Of a stretch of 64,000 nt of DNA, positions 35,363 through 45,805 are shown one piece after another. Both the position numbers and the translations under genes were made by a program. Location: NCBI GenBank assembly GCA_022495005.1, contig JAGYXB010002071.1:744001-808000 (forward strand). Direction: 5' to 3'. The notes beneath the pieces were generated by a model. That model worked only from the letters and a program-made list of their open reading frames with translations, searched no databases and was not told where the DNA came from. This DNA is from Rhyacophila brunnea (taxonomy: Eukaryota; Arthropoda; Insecta; Trichoptera; Rhyacophilidae). Positions within the stretch are counted from its first letter, which is position 1, and every line of letters starts with the position of its first letter.

Positions 35363-36251
35363 ATCATATTTAAGTTATTTGTTAATTATGTAGACGCATT
35401 TATGTAACATTATGTATTATCATCAATTGTCCTACTAAAATATAATGTTTTCACGGTTGTCTTTTTAACGTAATAGATTCTTGGGTTTCTACCGCATGTA
35501 CTTCTTCCTTCTTTCCTTTCTATGTAGTGTTACATATATAATTTATTATGGACTAATTTTTCAATGCTCAATGCGGACGGCGACAGCAACACTGCATTCA
35601 TTTGTTTTGAAAATCTATCTATAAGAATATTCAGCTGAAAAAATATATTTAAAAATCGGAATACCTACGCGTTTTGGCGTGCCAAATAATAATTGTTGAA
35701 TCTCAGACAGCTAAATGATTTTAATACATAATATGACATCTGTGCTCTAAACTGCTAACAGCCGTTTCGCCTTTTTCTCGTATACCTATCCAGAAACTTG
35801 AAATTGATAAATTCTGAATTAAACAAATGTGTCATATCCTACAATTGAATATGTTGAGTCGACACTCATTCATAGTGCTAAGAAACAGCCCTTAACTACC
35901 ACGATGATATATTTACGCATTTAAAATGTATGTTAATGTTTATTTAATATATTCAATGATGGTAATTTTATTGTACCTTCAATTGGACGGATTCATTGAA
36001 CTATATTAGGTAACTATGTACCAATGTTTTAGGTAATATTTTCACACACGTTGTAGTCCCTTAATGTTTTGAAAACTTGTTTTTTTATTTATTTATTATG
36101 TTTAACCAACTCTACAATGTTGGTATGGGTCTTGGCCGCCTATAGCTAAGGATTTTTTAGCAGATTATTGCAAACCTGTGTTCATATAAATTTACAACAC
36201 TGTTTTGCAAAGCGTCCTCACATATCCGCTGAAATATTGGCACAAGTTATG
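35363..36251. other. AT-rich stretch, nothing recognised
   Basis: No gene or element supported. Confidence 0.5.
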
Positions 36252-36259
36252 CTCTAATC

Positions 36260-37112
36260 CATGGTTTCTCAAACTATGGGTCGCGAGCAAATATTGAGTG
36301 GTCCCTTGCCACTGTATACATGAATTATAAAAAAATAATAGTAATAAAAAATAATACTTTTATTATTGAAAACCAAGTGCAGCCTAAGATGAACATACTG
36401 TCTGAAATATCCAGTCATTTATCACTGTTTATAAATAACTTTGACGACTATTTTGGGGAAGAGATGAAAAAGTTTGATTCGTTGCGTTGGATTTGTAACC
36501 CATTTCAAGACGACTTACCAACTAGTATGTCAACAAAAGCAAGTGAAGAACTCATTGATTTATCAGAAGATACGTCACTGAAAAATAGTTTCAATCGTAA
36601 ACAGTTAACGAAATTCTGGCTGTCAGTTGCTGATAATTATCCTTGCCTGTTCGATGAAGCTATGAAAGTCCTCCTCCTCTTTACTACTTCATATCTATGT
36701 GAGGTCGGATTTTCGGCTATGGTTAACATTAAAACTAAATACCGAAATAAATTGGATATATCAAACTCACTGCGATTAAAAGTAACTAAAGTTGAAGTTG
36801 ATGCTAAAACTGTAATGAAGAAAATAAGAAACAAATACATCCTTTCCCATTGAAATAACTTTGTAAAAAAACCTTGCAGGTGTAGGTATTTAAGTAATAT
36901 TTTTTTTATTAAAGTTGTGTTTCTTATTTTAACAGTTTTTCATTCATATTGGTAACACTTATAAAAAATATTTTTTTATTTCAATTAGAACAAATAAGAC
37001 AGCATTAAATAGTTCCACGACTCGCCACTAGGGAAGACAGCTAAGAGGTGGGTCCCAAGATTGGAAATTTTTGTTAGATGGGTCGGAGCCCAGTCAACTT
37101 TGGGAACCACTG
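36260..37112 (+). mobile_element. hAT transposon, internally deleted, coding end kept
   Basis: An 853-bp element bounded by perfect 8-bp duplications CTCTAATC at 36252-36259 and 37113-37120. The left terminus CATGGTTTCTCAAACTATGG and the right terminus TTTGGGAACCACTG are versions of the hAT consensus CAGTGGTTCTCAAACT. The left end has lost one base (CATGG for CAGTGG). It encloses the transposase C-terminus at 36320-36853. Confidence 0.93.
36320..36853 (+). pseudogene. hAT transposase C-terminal fragment (ZBED5/FAM200-like)
   Basis: A 177-codon open frame for the C-terminal part of a hAT transposase; the intact protein cuts and rejoins transposon ends in the nucleus. About residues 25-70 correspond to the region before the dimerisation domain, with FDSLRWICNPF and LPTSM. 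Residues 75-165 carry EELIDLSEDTSLKNSF, QLTKFWLSVADNYP and the hallmark LFTTSYLCEVGFSAMVNIKT followed by KYRNKL. The frame is intact to its stop, but the N-terminal zinc finger and most of the RNase H-like catalytic core are gone. The apparent start codon lies in sequence next to the left terminus and was probably created by the deletion. It is not expected to transpose; it could at most dimerise. Confidence 0.88.
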
Positions 37113-37120
37113 CTCTAATC

Positions 37121-38364
37121 TATAATAAAACTAAAACTAAACTCTATCTACAAACTAAGTAGATCGGATTATCAGTGGTTATTTCACATGTATTTTATTT
37201 TTTCTAGCCATTGGACAATTGCGATTATTGTGTATGAGGTAAAAATAACTAATCAATTTAAAAATTAAATACTCAAATTGCAAGAATATATTTAAAAAAA
37301 ATGAATAATACAGAAATTATATTATCAATGTTAAGTGAGGTATAATTATTATTGTGCCCTTGTACCTACACATTGTGTTTGCAAAATCAATTCCAATTCC
37401 GTCTTCAATTTAAGAGGATAACATTACGGCGTTTGAGCCTGCTAGAGCTAGGCTGCTAGAGGTATCTTGTACCGAGAATCAATTTGCCGAAAGCGACCGA
37501 CATGTTTGGTCAAGAAAAAAAGATGGCGCACAGTTAGCGTAAAGGGGAAAGAATTCTGCTTACATGGCGAATGGCGAAAGTAATCATTTATATACAATAT
37601 TATTTAACCGGCGATACCTATTATATGTGAAATATTTAGATTACCTGCCTATTATTTCACTACCTATATGATTTCTAGATGGAAAGACATAATAATATTA
37701 TCATATTATGCAATTGTGATGATGTCTTACGAAGAAACCAGTCATGGGTAAGACTTGGTATATGATCAGAACACATGTTTATTTTTATAATATAGTTTAA
37801 TCTTCCTTTTAACTTATACCATTCAGGAATAATAATGAAGTTAAATAAACGAAGTGAAGACACCTGTGACAGGTGTGACGGGTTGATGGTACAAAACCGT
37901 AGGCTTCAAAGACGACGGAGAGAATGGTTATTAAGGCTATACCTCAGTTGAGGCTTGGTCTAAAAAGATCGTGGCTACGCGATGCGCGGATTGTGCAAAT
38001 GACGCGTGCCGAACGAAATATAATTTGTTATATAAATCTAACATGCGTCGATTTAATGTTCTGTTTAATGTTCTATTAGTAACAATAATAATATATTCAC
38101 TGAAATGTTTTCTTTTTCAAGTAAATGGGTAACGTTTCTTAGTCATCTTTACACGATTTAAGAATTAATACCCCCGTCGCCATCACGAAACAAATTGACG
38201 TGTTCACAGCTCGACGTTCGCTCTCCGATTGCCAGAGAGTCCAAAATTTCGTCGCACCTATAGTTTAATTATATATAGTAATATAGTCTTAATTGTTCCC
38301 GAATTGGTTACGTCGAATGGCGCGCGCGTCAGGTCGCCAATACGCATACTTTGCAATGTAAAAG
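37121..38364. other. AT-rich stretch, nothing recognised
   Basis: No gene or element supported. Confidence 0.5.
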
Positions 38365-38512
38365 TGCGGCTACACCGGCAACAAGTCGCGCGACAGCTCG
38401 TTAAATTTTACGATAATTATCATAATTGCTTAAGAAATTTTACGATAATTATCATGCTTATCGTAAAATTTAACGAGTTGTCGCGCGACTTGTTTTCGGT
38501 GTGGACCCGGCA
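38365..38512. mobile_element. Short foldback MITE (148 bp)
   Basis: Ends TGCGGCTACACCG and the inverse of TGCCGGGTCCACACCG. Inside, ACAAGTCGCGCGACAGCTCG pairs with an inverted near copy, and AAATTTTACGATAATTATCA occurs twice in direct orientation and once inverted. Nearly the whole sequence folds back. No clear target duplication. Confidence 0.8.
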
Positions 38513-39471
38513 TAATGTTTTAGTGTGGCCGACTTTGAAATTAAATCTACCCGATTCGCCACAATATATTGTAAAAATAGTAGGTAGGTACTTATGTGCA
38601 ATAAGAGGAGTGGACACGTCTCCTGTTAGAAGCCAAGACCCACACTGGGTAGTAGCGCCGATGATGATCCCGAGCTGTGCGTTTTTTATTCGTACGCCGC
38701 ATATTCAGACGTTCTTATTTTGAATGGTTGATTGTATTTCTCAAAGACAATGGTCTCGATGGGAGAAGTGGGTATAAAATGGAACGAGGACATTCGGTGA
38801 GATTCAAATCCCGACACTTTCCCGCCAAGTACGTCGTCAGCGGCGAGGCTCAACCTATCGGCGCGCTTGCGTGTGTGCGTGTGTGATGGAGGGGCAGGGG
38901 GAGGTTTACGCAAGGGTGGGCTTGGGCGACGGGGCGCGAACAAAACACCCGGTGCCCGGCATCTAGAGATGCGATTGATGCAATTTGTATATCGATACTT
39001 CATTCGGTACAGGTTACCGTCACCCCACACTCGTTTCTATAAAATCATAAGAATGAAGCCAAATAGATTGGACTACATGTAGAATACATTTGACACAGAT
39101 TATAGAACGAGTGTAGAACCTACTTATGGTTCAATTGGCAACAAGGGCGGATTGATTAGGCGGAAAATTCCGGTAGACCAATGAGTCCCAAATGGATTTT
39201 CCGTGAATAATCCGTGTTGGTACCTATACATAGATTCTGAATATGATAATACACAGTGGTGTAAAACTTTTTATGCGCTTATACGCAATAATTCCTGGAG
39301 CTTTGTCTTATTGTACTTGTGTATTACCTATATCGTTTAACTTTCGAGCCATTGAATATTTGATAATTTCATGCGAACGCTTTGTTTTGCTTTTTTTAAA
39401 ACATTAAGTAGGTATACATAAATTAATTTTGAGCCGACTGACTAGAAAATTTTCCAGGCGGGTCTCAAACC
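38513..39471. other. Unannotated stretch with a GC-rich patch (38800-38960)
   Basis: The GC-rich patch has overlapping frames on both strands of 69-114 codons. No motif, splice context or domain supports any of them. Confidence 0.35.
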
Positions 39472-39527
39472 ACCAATCCCCTTCCCGCGATTAATATATA
39501 CATATTAATCGCAGGAAGGGGATTGGT
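39472..39527. repeat. Near-perfect 56-base hairpin
   Basis: Two 26-base arms, ACCAATCCCCTTCC on the left continuing into GCGATTAATAT, are inverse copies with a single mismatch, around a 4-base loop. It is too compact for a standard animal microRNA precursor. It may be a recent palindromic duplication. Confidence 0.85.
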
Positions 39528-40159
39528 AGATAGTTATACAATTATAAAAGAGTAAATAATTTCTGTATTGGCAACGCTTTGTGAATGAAATAAAAAGGGT
39601 GGCTAGCTGTTGAAGTTTTCCGTTGATTACCACCGAAGTACCTATGATTATTTATGACTTGTGATTGTTCACATAAGTGATAGTATTTAAACTTTATAGT
39701 ACCTACAAGGCGTTTTTATCCATCATAGAAGCAGGTTAACTTCAACAACTTTGAGTGAAACTAATGTAGATACGGAAATATTGTTTTTCCGGGTTTTCCA
39801 TGTGGTAAGAATACAAGTAAATGCTGATCGTGAACACGAAAGTTCAGACCAAATAGCTACCTAAGAAAGAAAAATTGATAATCTTCAATAATTGCATTTT
39901 ACTACTTTTTTTACATTAGTAAACTTTTCAAATCAAGTCAAATTACATTCATTTAAAACAAAAATGTATAAAAAATAAATATGGCAATGCAGGTTTCACC
40001 GCGTGGTGTACATACGCTTCAAGGACGCTTTACGCTTTACGCATAAAGGACGAAGATAAATTTAATAAGAAACAAAAAATTATCGAAGGCAGCCATTAAA
40101 GAGGTTTAAATTGATACACAACCATGGATAGTTTACCAATTGCGATTGCAATGTATGTA
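39528..40159. other. AT-rich stretch, nothing recognised
   Basis: No gene or element supported. Confidence 0.5.
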
Positions 40160-40167
40160 CTTCGTGT

Positions 40168-40510
40168 CATGGCCCCCCAACCATCGCTAGGGTTAAAGGC
40201 ATTTTTTCAGGGATTTTTTTACAGAATCGTTTTCTAAATGTATTCGGTGTATTTATAGCGACTATTTTTGTATTGTTGAATAAATCCATTTGAATTATGG
40301 AATTGTCGAATATCGACATACAGAAATCAAAAATTGTATCACACAACTAAACATTTTAAAATGTTAACACTCTACATAAAAAATAGCGTCACAGGCGACT
40401 TTTTTTCCCTATTATGGCAAATTTGTGATGTGTGTTTATCTCACTTATCAGGTCGACCCACCATGCCAGGCCCTCCCCAGAGCCCTGACAGCCCCCCTTT
40501 GCTCTGCCAC
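40168..40510 (+). mobile_element. hAT-like MITE, CATGGCC family, copy C (decayed)
   Basis: Starts CATGGCCCCCCAACC and shares AATTGTCGAATATCGACA-like sequence, GTGATGTGTGTTTATCTCAC and CCAGAGCCCTGACAGCCCCC with copies at 1205 and 15722. About 75 bp shorter than copy B; the right terminus has decayed (TTTGCTCTGCCAC), and no target duplication remains. Confidence 0.8.
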
Positions 40511-42240
40511 TACATTACTTACATACATGAGTATCATCATTTATATCGACTTTTTTCTTTCAATATCGCAACAATATCAATACCCAATTTGCCCGCGGGC
40601 AGCTCGCTAGCTGGCGCCTACGTTACGGTAAATGGAAAGACATTTCAACGCAATTTTATGGGTTCCCGTCAACTCATGGGTGTCTCAGGGATCGGGCGGG
40701 GATTTGAGGCCCGTCCTGCAGCGGGAGGGACGGGGGAAACCCACATCGCTTTGTAGATTGAATATACTATGTACTCGGCGGTGAAAACGTATTGAAATAT
40801 ACGCCGCAGAACGAAAAAAATAACTGCGAGCCATCGAAAAAGAGAATGGATGTGATAGCTTATGCCGAAAGAAATCTCTGGCATAAACGACAGATATATA
40901 TTGCAGTAAAGGACTATAGCACGCCACGATTCGTGGAATATCTTCGAGAACATTCGTTTTTATTTTATTTGGTCTGGCGGTGATTTGCCACACCTCTCTG
41001 TAGGCGATACTCGAAGTAATAATAGTGAATTACGTGAAAAAGAAAAAAATCAAAACCGCGAATTTACTGTTCGAAGACTTGGCCGAAACCGTTCATTATA
41101 CTATAAATTCGAAATGCGCAAAACCCGGCGTTCACAAAGAATTTTCCTCGCTGTGAAAAAATGTATTTTTTATTTATATAAACAACGCCGTGAACATATA
41201 TCGGAAGCGTACTCGTATATTGAACTCTTTCTTCGGTAGATAGACAATTTGGCTCCATTGTAGTCACCTTGTATACGAAAAGAAACGTGCCATCGCTGTG
41301 TAAGCAATATTTATCGTCTTCGCCATACAACTTACATTACCTTAATAACATTTTTCTTCTGGTTTCTTTTTATTAAAAGTGAAAAGATGCCGTCTAATAA
41401 AAAGAATAAAGTACACGCTTTTGACTTTCTTCCACTTTATTAAAAATGTTAATCAAACAGACAATAAAAAGAATATTCACTACCTCCCGACTTACTCTAC
41501 TACTTCATAGAATTTAAGTGAAATACTTATTCCAAGTCTTCATTGTATTTAAATTCTAATTGATTTAAATTTTCAACTATTCTATTTGAATCGTTTTTAG
41601 CAGTCCACGAATTAAGCATATTCATCCGTGGTAAATATACAACTGACACTGATATTACTTTTCATTGTATTTGCTGTGATCGATGTGCATGTTATAGTAT
41701 GCAAGTAGTCAACTATAAATTTAAATGCAATCCATAATAGTACGACGCCGGACAGAAGACAGAACTCGAGCCTGTATCCATTGGATTCCCGTCAATTTAA
41801 CAACCTGCGTCCTACTGAATTGCGACGAAATTAACTAGTCATGCAAGTGAAACGTTTTACAAACTTCGCTAAAATTGGCAACTAGCTTTCGTGGTTTATA
41901 TATTATTAGTTGGGTTTTTCACCCAATTGTAAGTATATAATTGAGATGTTACTGAATGATGATGCATCAATCCATTCTTTAAATAAAGTAATCGGTACCT
42001 AAGTATATTATTAATATTATTTTTGATTAGTAATTAAAACGAACGAGTAAAACCAAATATACGTCAATGCAGCGCTTCGTCTCATCTAAACAACACTGAA
42101 CCCATGGTTATTAACTAGCAAATATTTTAACATTTATAACGATAGAATTTTTATGTTATATTTTTTAGTATCCGTAACAAGACAATGTATGGCTGCTGTA
42201 ATAAAATATTTAAAAACTAATAAGCAAACAAAATACTATA
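40511..42240. other. AT-rich stretch, no gene recognised
   Basis: Overlapping open frames up to about 100 codons on both strands at 40600-41330 show no conserved motif. A segment near 41390-41450 (inverted ATAAAGTGGAAGAAAG) vaguely resembles the 3' end of the Penelope-like element at 45545. Confidence 0.4.
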
Positions 42241-42333
42241 TAAATAATAGTTTTTATTTCTGGGTGAGCAGTCCGCGAAATATTTTTAATAGTTATAACC
42301 GGGCGGCAGGTGTAAAAAGTTTTGAGAACACTG
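42241..42333. mobile_element. Solitary hAT-like right terminus
   Basis: TAAAAAGTTTTGAGAACACTG at 42313-42333 is the inverse of the hAT consensus CAGTGTTCTCAAAACT. It is followed by CTCTAGAG, which could be one half of a target duplication. The left end was not found, so the start is approximate. Confidence 0.55.
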
Positions 42334-44100
42334 CTCTAGAGTCTAGACCACATTTTAAATAACAAAACAATGGCTATTGATGTCCTATTCTGGGAGCTCA
42401 GGGTTTGATTCTTCGTAAGGTCGCAATACATATATGTGATTATTTCAAATCGTTTCATTGTCTCATTAAAGGTATTGGGCTTTATGGTATATTGTAGTAT
42501 TATTTTTTAAATCGTTAAAATATACAAAGAGAATATGCATTATTAGATTGATATATTTGATTACCTACGACGATTTGTTAAAATAAATAAATAAAATGAA
42601 TTGATATAACACGCCGTGTTGTGGTACTAGAATTAAATTGAACTACACTGATAACACCATAACCCGTGGTATAACAGCAAATAGAAGGAAGCACAAAAAA
42701 GCACCATCAAATATCAATCAGTGCCGCGCGTGTAGTACAGAAGAAAAACAGGGCACACTGCGGGGTATACGCTATGTTACGTTATGAGACGTCGCATATC
42801 TCAGGGCTCGGCGACGCAGTAATAAAAAACGCCATCATTGGCAATATATGCACGAAGAGGATCGCGCAAGAATATACCTACGTATACGTGTGTGTGTATA
42901 TACCTCAGTGTGCGTGACATTTCCTTCGCAGGAATTTTGTATTTTATAACGGAGTACAATACTATTTCCTTTGTAGATGAAAATGTGTACCTACCTCAAG
43001 CGAAGCTGTGGAGGTGGATCCTTACCCGGACAATTGGCCTCGCGGTCAATCGCACGCGAGGATATATTGACAAGGTTAATGAAAAAATTATAATTATCCA
43101 GTACGATACAAAACTTCAAAATATTCATATCACACATACATGACGTGATCTGATGAGTTACAACAATGGAATTTACTCCTCAATAATGCAGCGACTACTA
43201 AGTAAAGAAAAATGCTAACAATATCATAGAATAAAAAAATTTCATCTACGGTCAATTTTCCGTGAACCGGTTGGGCAGCATCAATGTGATATTTACATAC
43301 AGATATACGAAAATTAAACGTGATCTAGGAATTGTCCTAGAACTGAATGCTGAATGGGAACAATGCACTGAATTTGTTGACGATTTAATAAAAAAATGTA
43401 GAAATAGATATCTACCTGCATTTAAGTTAATAGCCCCACCTAACTGCACCAGGCGTATCACGGGACCCTACGTTTGGTGCGAAGCATCATTTTTTGATGA
43501 CTGGGAATGCCTCAGGAGCAGTTACCCAAGATTAAGGCCGCCATGCACTCAAATGTGCTTTGTCTGATTTTACATGACTCATGTGAGAGATGAGCACGTA
43601 GAGGCGATATTAAAAATTTAAAAGGTCCGATGGGCCCAACAGCTGGTTGAACTAGCTTGACAAGTTCTTTTTTTTCAGTACACATTTTAGCACATTCCCT
43701 GAGGATGTAGTTTGCATGCTGTAGTTCTCCGCCACATGGAGATAATGTAGAATGTAGGATATAATATACTTACAATTTTGGCGAAAGTTGACTAATTTAT
43801 ATTCATACTCGCTGAAGTGCCCAGTTTCGCAGGCGGTCGTTTCGTTGATAGATACACATTCGTCTCGTTTAACAATACAGTAAGATAATTATATTTTTCA
43901 ATATCAAAATAACTATCTAAATTACATACAACATGTAAAAATGAAAATAATTCTGACAGTAGTAAAAGTAGTAAATTAGCTTTATTAAATGTGACTTCTG
44001 GCTTAGTGATAGATGAAGCCAGTGTTAAAAAACGCTGGGTTAAATTATGTTTCCTAGGAAGAGTGTCTGAGAATATTTCAAGAAAAATAGATAAAAACTT
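42334..44100. other. Unannotated stretch before the Penelope-like element
   Basis: A 101-codon plus-strand frame at 43262-43567 includes EWEQCTEFVDDLIKKCRNRY but matches no family I can name and lacks support as an exon. Sequence near 43960-44100 may be decayed reverse transcriptase of the Penelope-like element that follows, but its frames are broken. Confidence 0.4.
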
Positions 44101-44505
44101 TTCAATGTAACATTTTACAACACACAAAATTTAAATTCAATACTGGTGAATACTAAAGATAGATTAGATAAACTTAACCAAAGTGGAATTTATCTATTAA
44201 GTTGTGACTCTTGTGATGCCAAATATGTTGGACAAACGGGACGATCCTTTAATACTAGGATCAAAGAACATTTAGCCTGTGCCAAAAATGGTAATGAATC
44301 TTCAGCTTTTGGAAATCATTTAAGTTTAAATAATCACTCTTTTAATATCAGTAAAAATTTTTAAATCCTGCATTTGAATGAGAAATCTATAAAATTGGAT
44401 GAACAGGAAATCCTAGAAATTAATAGGTATAAATTTTTGCCCAATTCTAATTTGTTAAATGATCAATTATATTTTGTGTCTTCTCCATTATTATACCCTA
44501 TTTAA
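44101..44505 (+). pseudogene. Penelope-like element: GIY-YIG endonuclease C-terminus
   Basis: Penelope-like retroelements encode a reverse transcriptase fused to a GIY-YIG endonuclease that nicks target DNA. The open frame starts before the first possible start (GTG at 44146) with NVTFYNTQN and VNTKDRLDKLNQSG. It then runs into GIYLLSC, a CDSC pair of cysteines and KYVGQTGRSFNTRIKEHL, the GIY and YVG (YIG) blocks with the following GRSF..R..EH motif. A stop at 44362-44364 interrupts it, and the homologous end continues in another frame (LDEQEILEINRYKF to a stop at 44503-44505). The reverse transcriptase upstream is missing or unrecognisable, so this is a truncated, frameshifted copy. Confidence 0.9.
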
Positions 44506-44532
44506 TATTTGGGATTGTCATAACATAACTTT

Positions 44533-45106
44533 TTATTACAGATGGCAGATGCGGACATTCGAGACCTTCCGGGGACCATGGCAAACGAGGCCGGAAGAGA
44601 TGCACTTTTTAATTTCTGTATTGATGTAATAAAAAGAATAAAAATAATAAACGGTGACATGTAATGATGATTCATGCCTTTCAGATCCAGTGACTGCAAT
44701 CATATAAGATAGGATAATTAGTATATGCTCAAAATATCAGTCCTATGCGACATTTCTTTTACCACGGAAAAAAAAAAAAAAAAAAAAAACTCGACTACAA
44801 ATCGCAGTCCTCAGTTCCCAATGAATACGACAAAATATTCATCAGAATCACCTCCGCCTTGCGCTACTAAGAATTTTCCAGGGTTTTTGCAAGGCAGTTT
44901 CATAGGCCCTGGCCGAATTTAAATTAGCAATATCCGATGCGGGTAGAAGAACAGTTTTCAATAAGGCATATTCTCTCAGCCGGCACAATTTTCATTTGAC
45001 TAGCATCAAGTAGAGTAGTTTGCGTGCCAAAGTCCTTAAGAAACCTCGATAGTAAATGCGAGGTATCCATGAAGGCATCTAGAAAGAAAAAAAAAAAAAA
45101 AAAAAA
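44533..45106 (+). mobile_element. Poly(A)-tailed retroposed insertion with 10-bp target duplication
   Basis: Flanked by direct copies of ACATAACTTT at 44523-44532 and 45107-45116 and ending in a run of A (45087-45107), the signature of target-primed retroposition. A second A run of 22 lies inside at 44768-44789, so the insert is composite: 44533-44789 and 44790-45106 each end in poly(A). The source transcripts were not recognised. Confidence 0.75.
44542..44664 (+). CDS. Unrecognised 40-residue open frame in the retroposed insert
   Basis: The frame begins MADADIRDLPGTMANEAG and ends with a Lys/Ile-rich segment (DVIKRIKIINGDM). It starts nine bases after the insertion boundary. I do not recognise it. 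It could be the 5' coding part of a retroposed host mRNA or chance. No splice or promoter evidence supports expression. Confidence 0.25.
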   Translation: MADADIRDLPGTMANEAGRDALFNFCIDVIKRIKIINGDM

Positions 45107-45513
45107 ACATAACTTTATATATTGTACATTATTTATTATTTTAATTTTTATTTAATTTTGACTCATATTTTTTATTCGATCTCACTTCAACTGATAATAA
45201 TGTTTTATTTTATTTTTTATAAAATTTTTATTGTAAATTTTGACTAATCATGATTATTTGTTGATATTAATGTTATTGTAAGTGTAGATTGTTTCATATT
45301 TTGTGGTTTGTTAATATTTTAAATAATTTGTTTAATGCCCCTGACGTAGTATGAAATATTAATGTCCAACCTCATTAGTTTTAAATTAGTCTGTTATTGG
45401 GAAGGTATTATTGGACGGATAATTATTATGTACCTATTGTTATATTATTTCTATCGCTTTGAATTTGGTTTGATAAATATTGTTTAAAAAATGTATTCAG
45501 TTGAAAATGTCCC

Positions 45514-45536
45514 ACTGAGGCGGACGAAACCGGTCC
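45514..45536 (+). ncRNA. Degenerate hammerhead-like motif at Penelope-like 3' end
   Basis: Reads CTGAGGCGGACGAAACC then GGTCC. It has the CUGA block, the GAAAC block and a GUC-type cleavage site with a palindromic ACC/GGT helix III. However, position A9 is not A, and helix II is almost absent, so activity is unlikely. Penelope-like elements are known to carry hammerhead motifs in their terminal repeats, which makes the position meaningful. Confidence 0.45.
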
Positions 45537-45748
45537 TAATATATTAATTAAAGTGGAATAAGTACTATAAAAAATGCGTTTTATTAAATAAAAACAACAA
45601 TACAATGCAGTTCCACCATGAATTGACAGTTAACAAAATAAAAGAAACAAAAGAACATCAAATAATAATGTAACACAAAATATGTAAGCTATATCTCATC
45701 TTTCAAAAAATGGACGGAGCAAACAAATATACTTAAATAATTATAATG

Positions 45749-45805
45749 TTAATACTATCGACCGAGGATACATACTTGATGGAACTTGAATTTAAATTCT
45801 AATGA
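45749..45805 (-). repeat. Fragment of the hammerhead-motif repeat
   Basis: Matches one end of the repeat: TTAATACTATCGACCGA, then TTGATGGAACTTGAATTTAA and ATTCTAATG. The ribozyme-like centre is not included. It sits about 200 bp beyond the Penelope-like 3' end. Confidence 0.75.

Larger units (their letters stand above)
44506..45560 (+). mobile_element. Penelope-like element 3' region, interrupted by a retroposon
   Basis: AT-rich non-coding sequence after the GIY-YIG region. It is split by the insertion at 44533-45106 and resumes at 45107. Near its end lies a hammerhead-like motif (45514-45536), followed by AATTAAAGTGGAATAAGTAC. The exact 3' boundary is uncertain. Confidence 0.6.

Noticed and set aside
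38229..38723. A 164-codon plus-strand open frame
   Set aside because: It runs through the foldback MITE at 38365-38512, so the frame is made partly of palindromic repeat and is not a gene.
40334..40756. A 140-codon plus-strand open frame
   Set aside because: Its first half lies in the CATGGCC-family MITE copy C, and the remainder has no motif.
41390..41455. Possible second Penelope-like 3' end (ATAAAGTGGAAGAAAG on the minus strand)
   Set aside because: The similarity to 45545-45590 is short and AT-rich, and no GIY-YIG or hammerhead block accompanies it.
42360..42420. Possible tRNA-like sequence GGGTTTGATTCTTCG
   Set aside because: Box B is degenerate, and the upstream sequence does not give a D arm.
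43141..43170. CTGATGAGTTACAACAATGG as a hammerhead core
   Set aside because: No GAAA block or paired helix II follows at the required distance.
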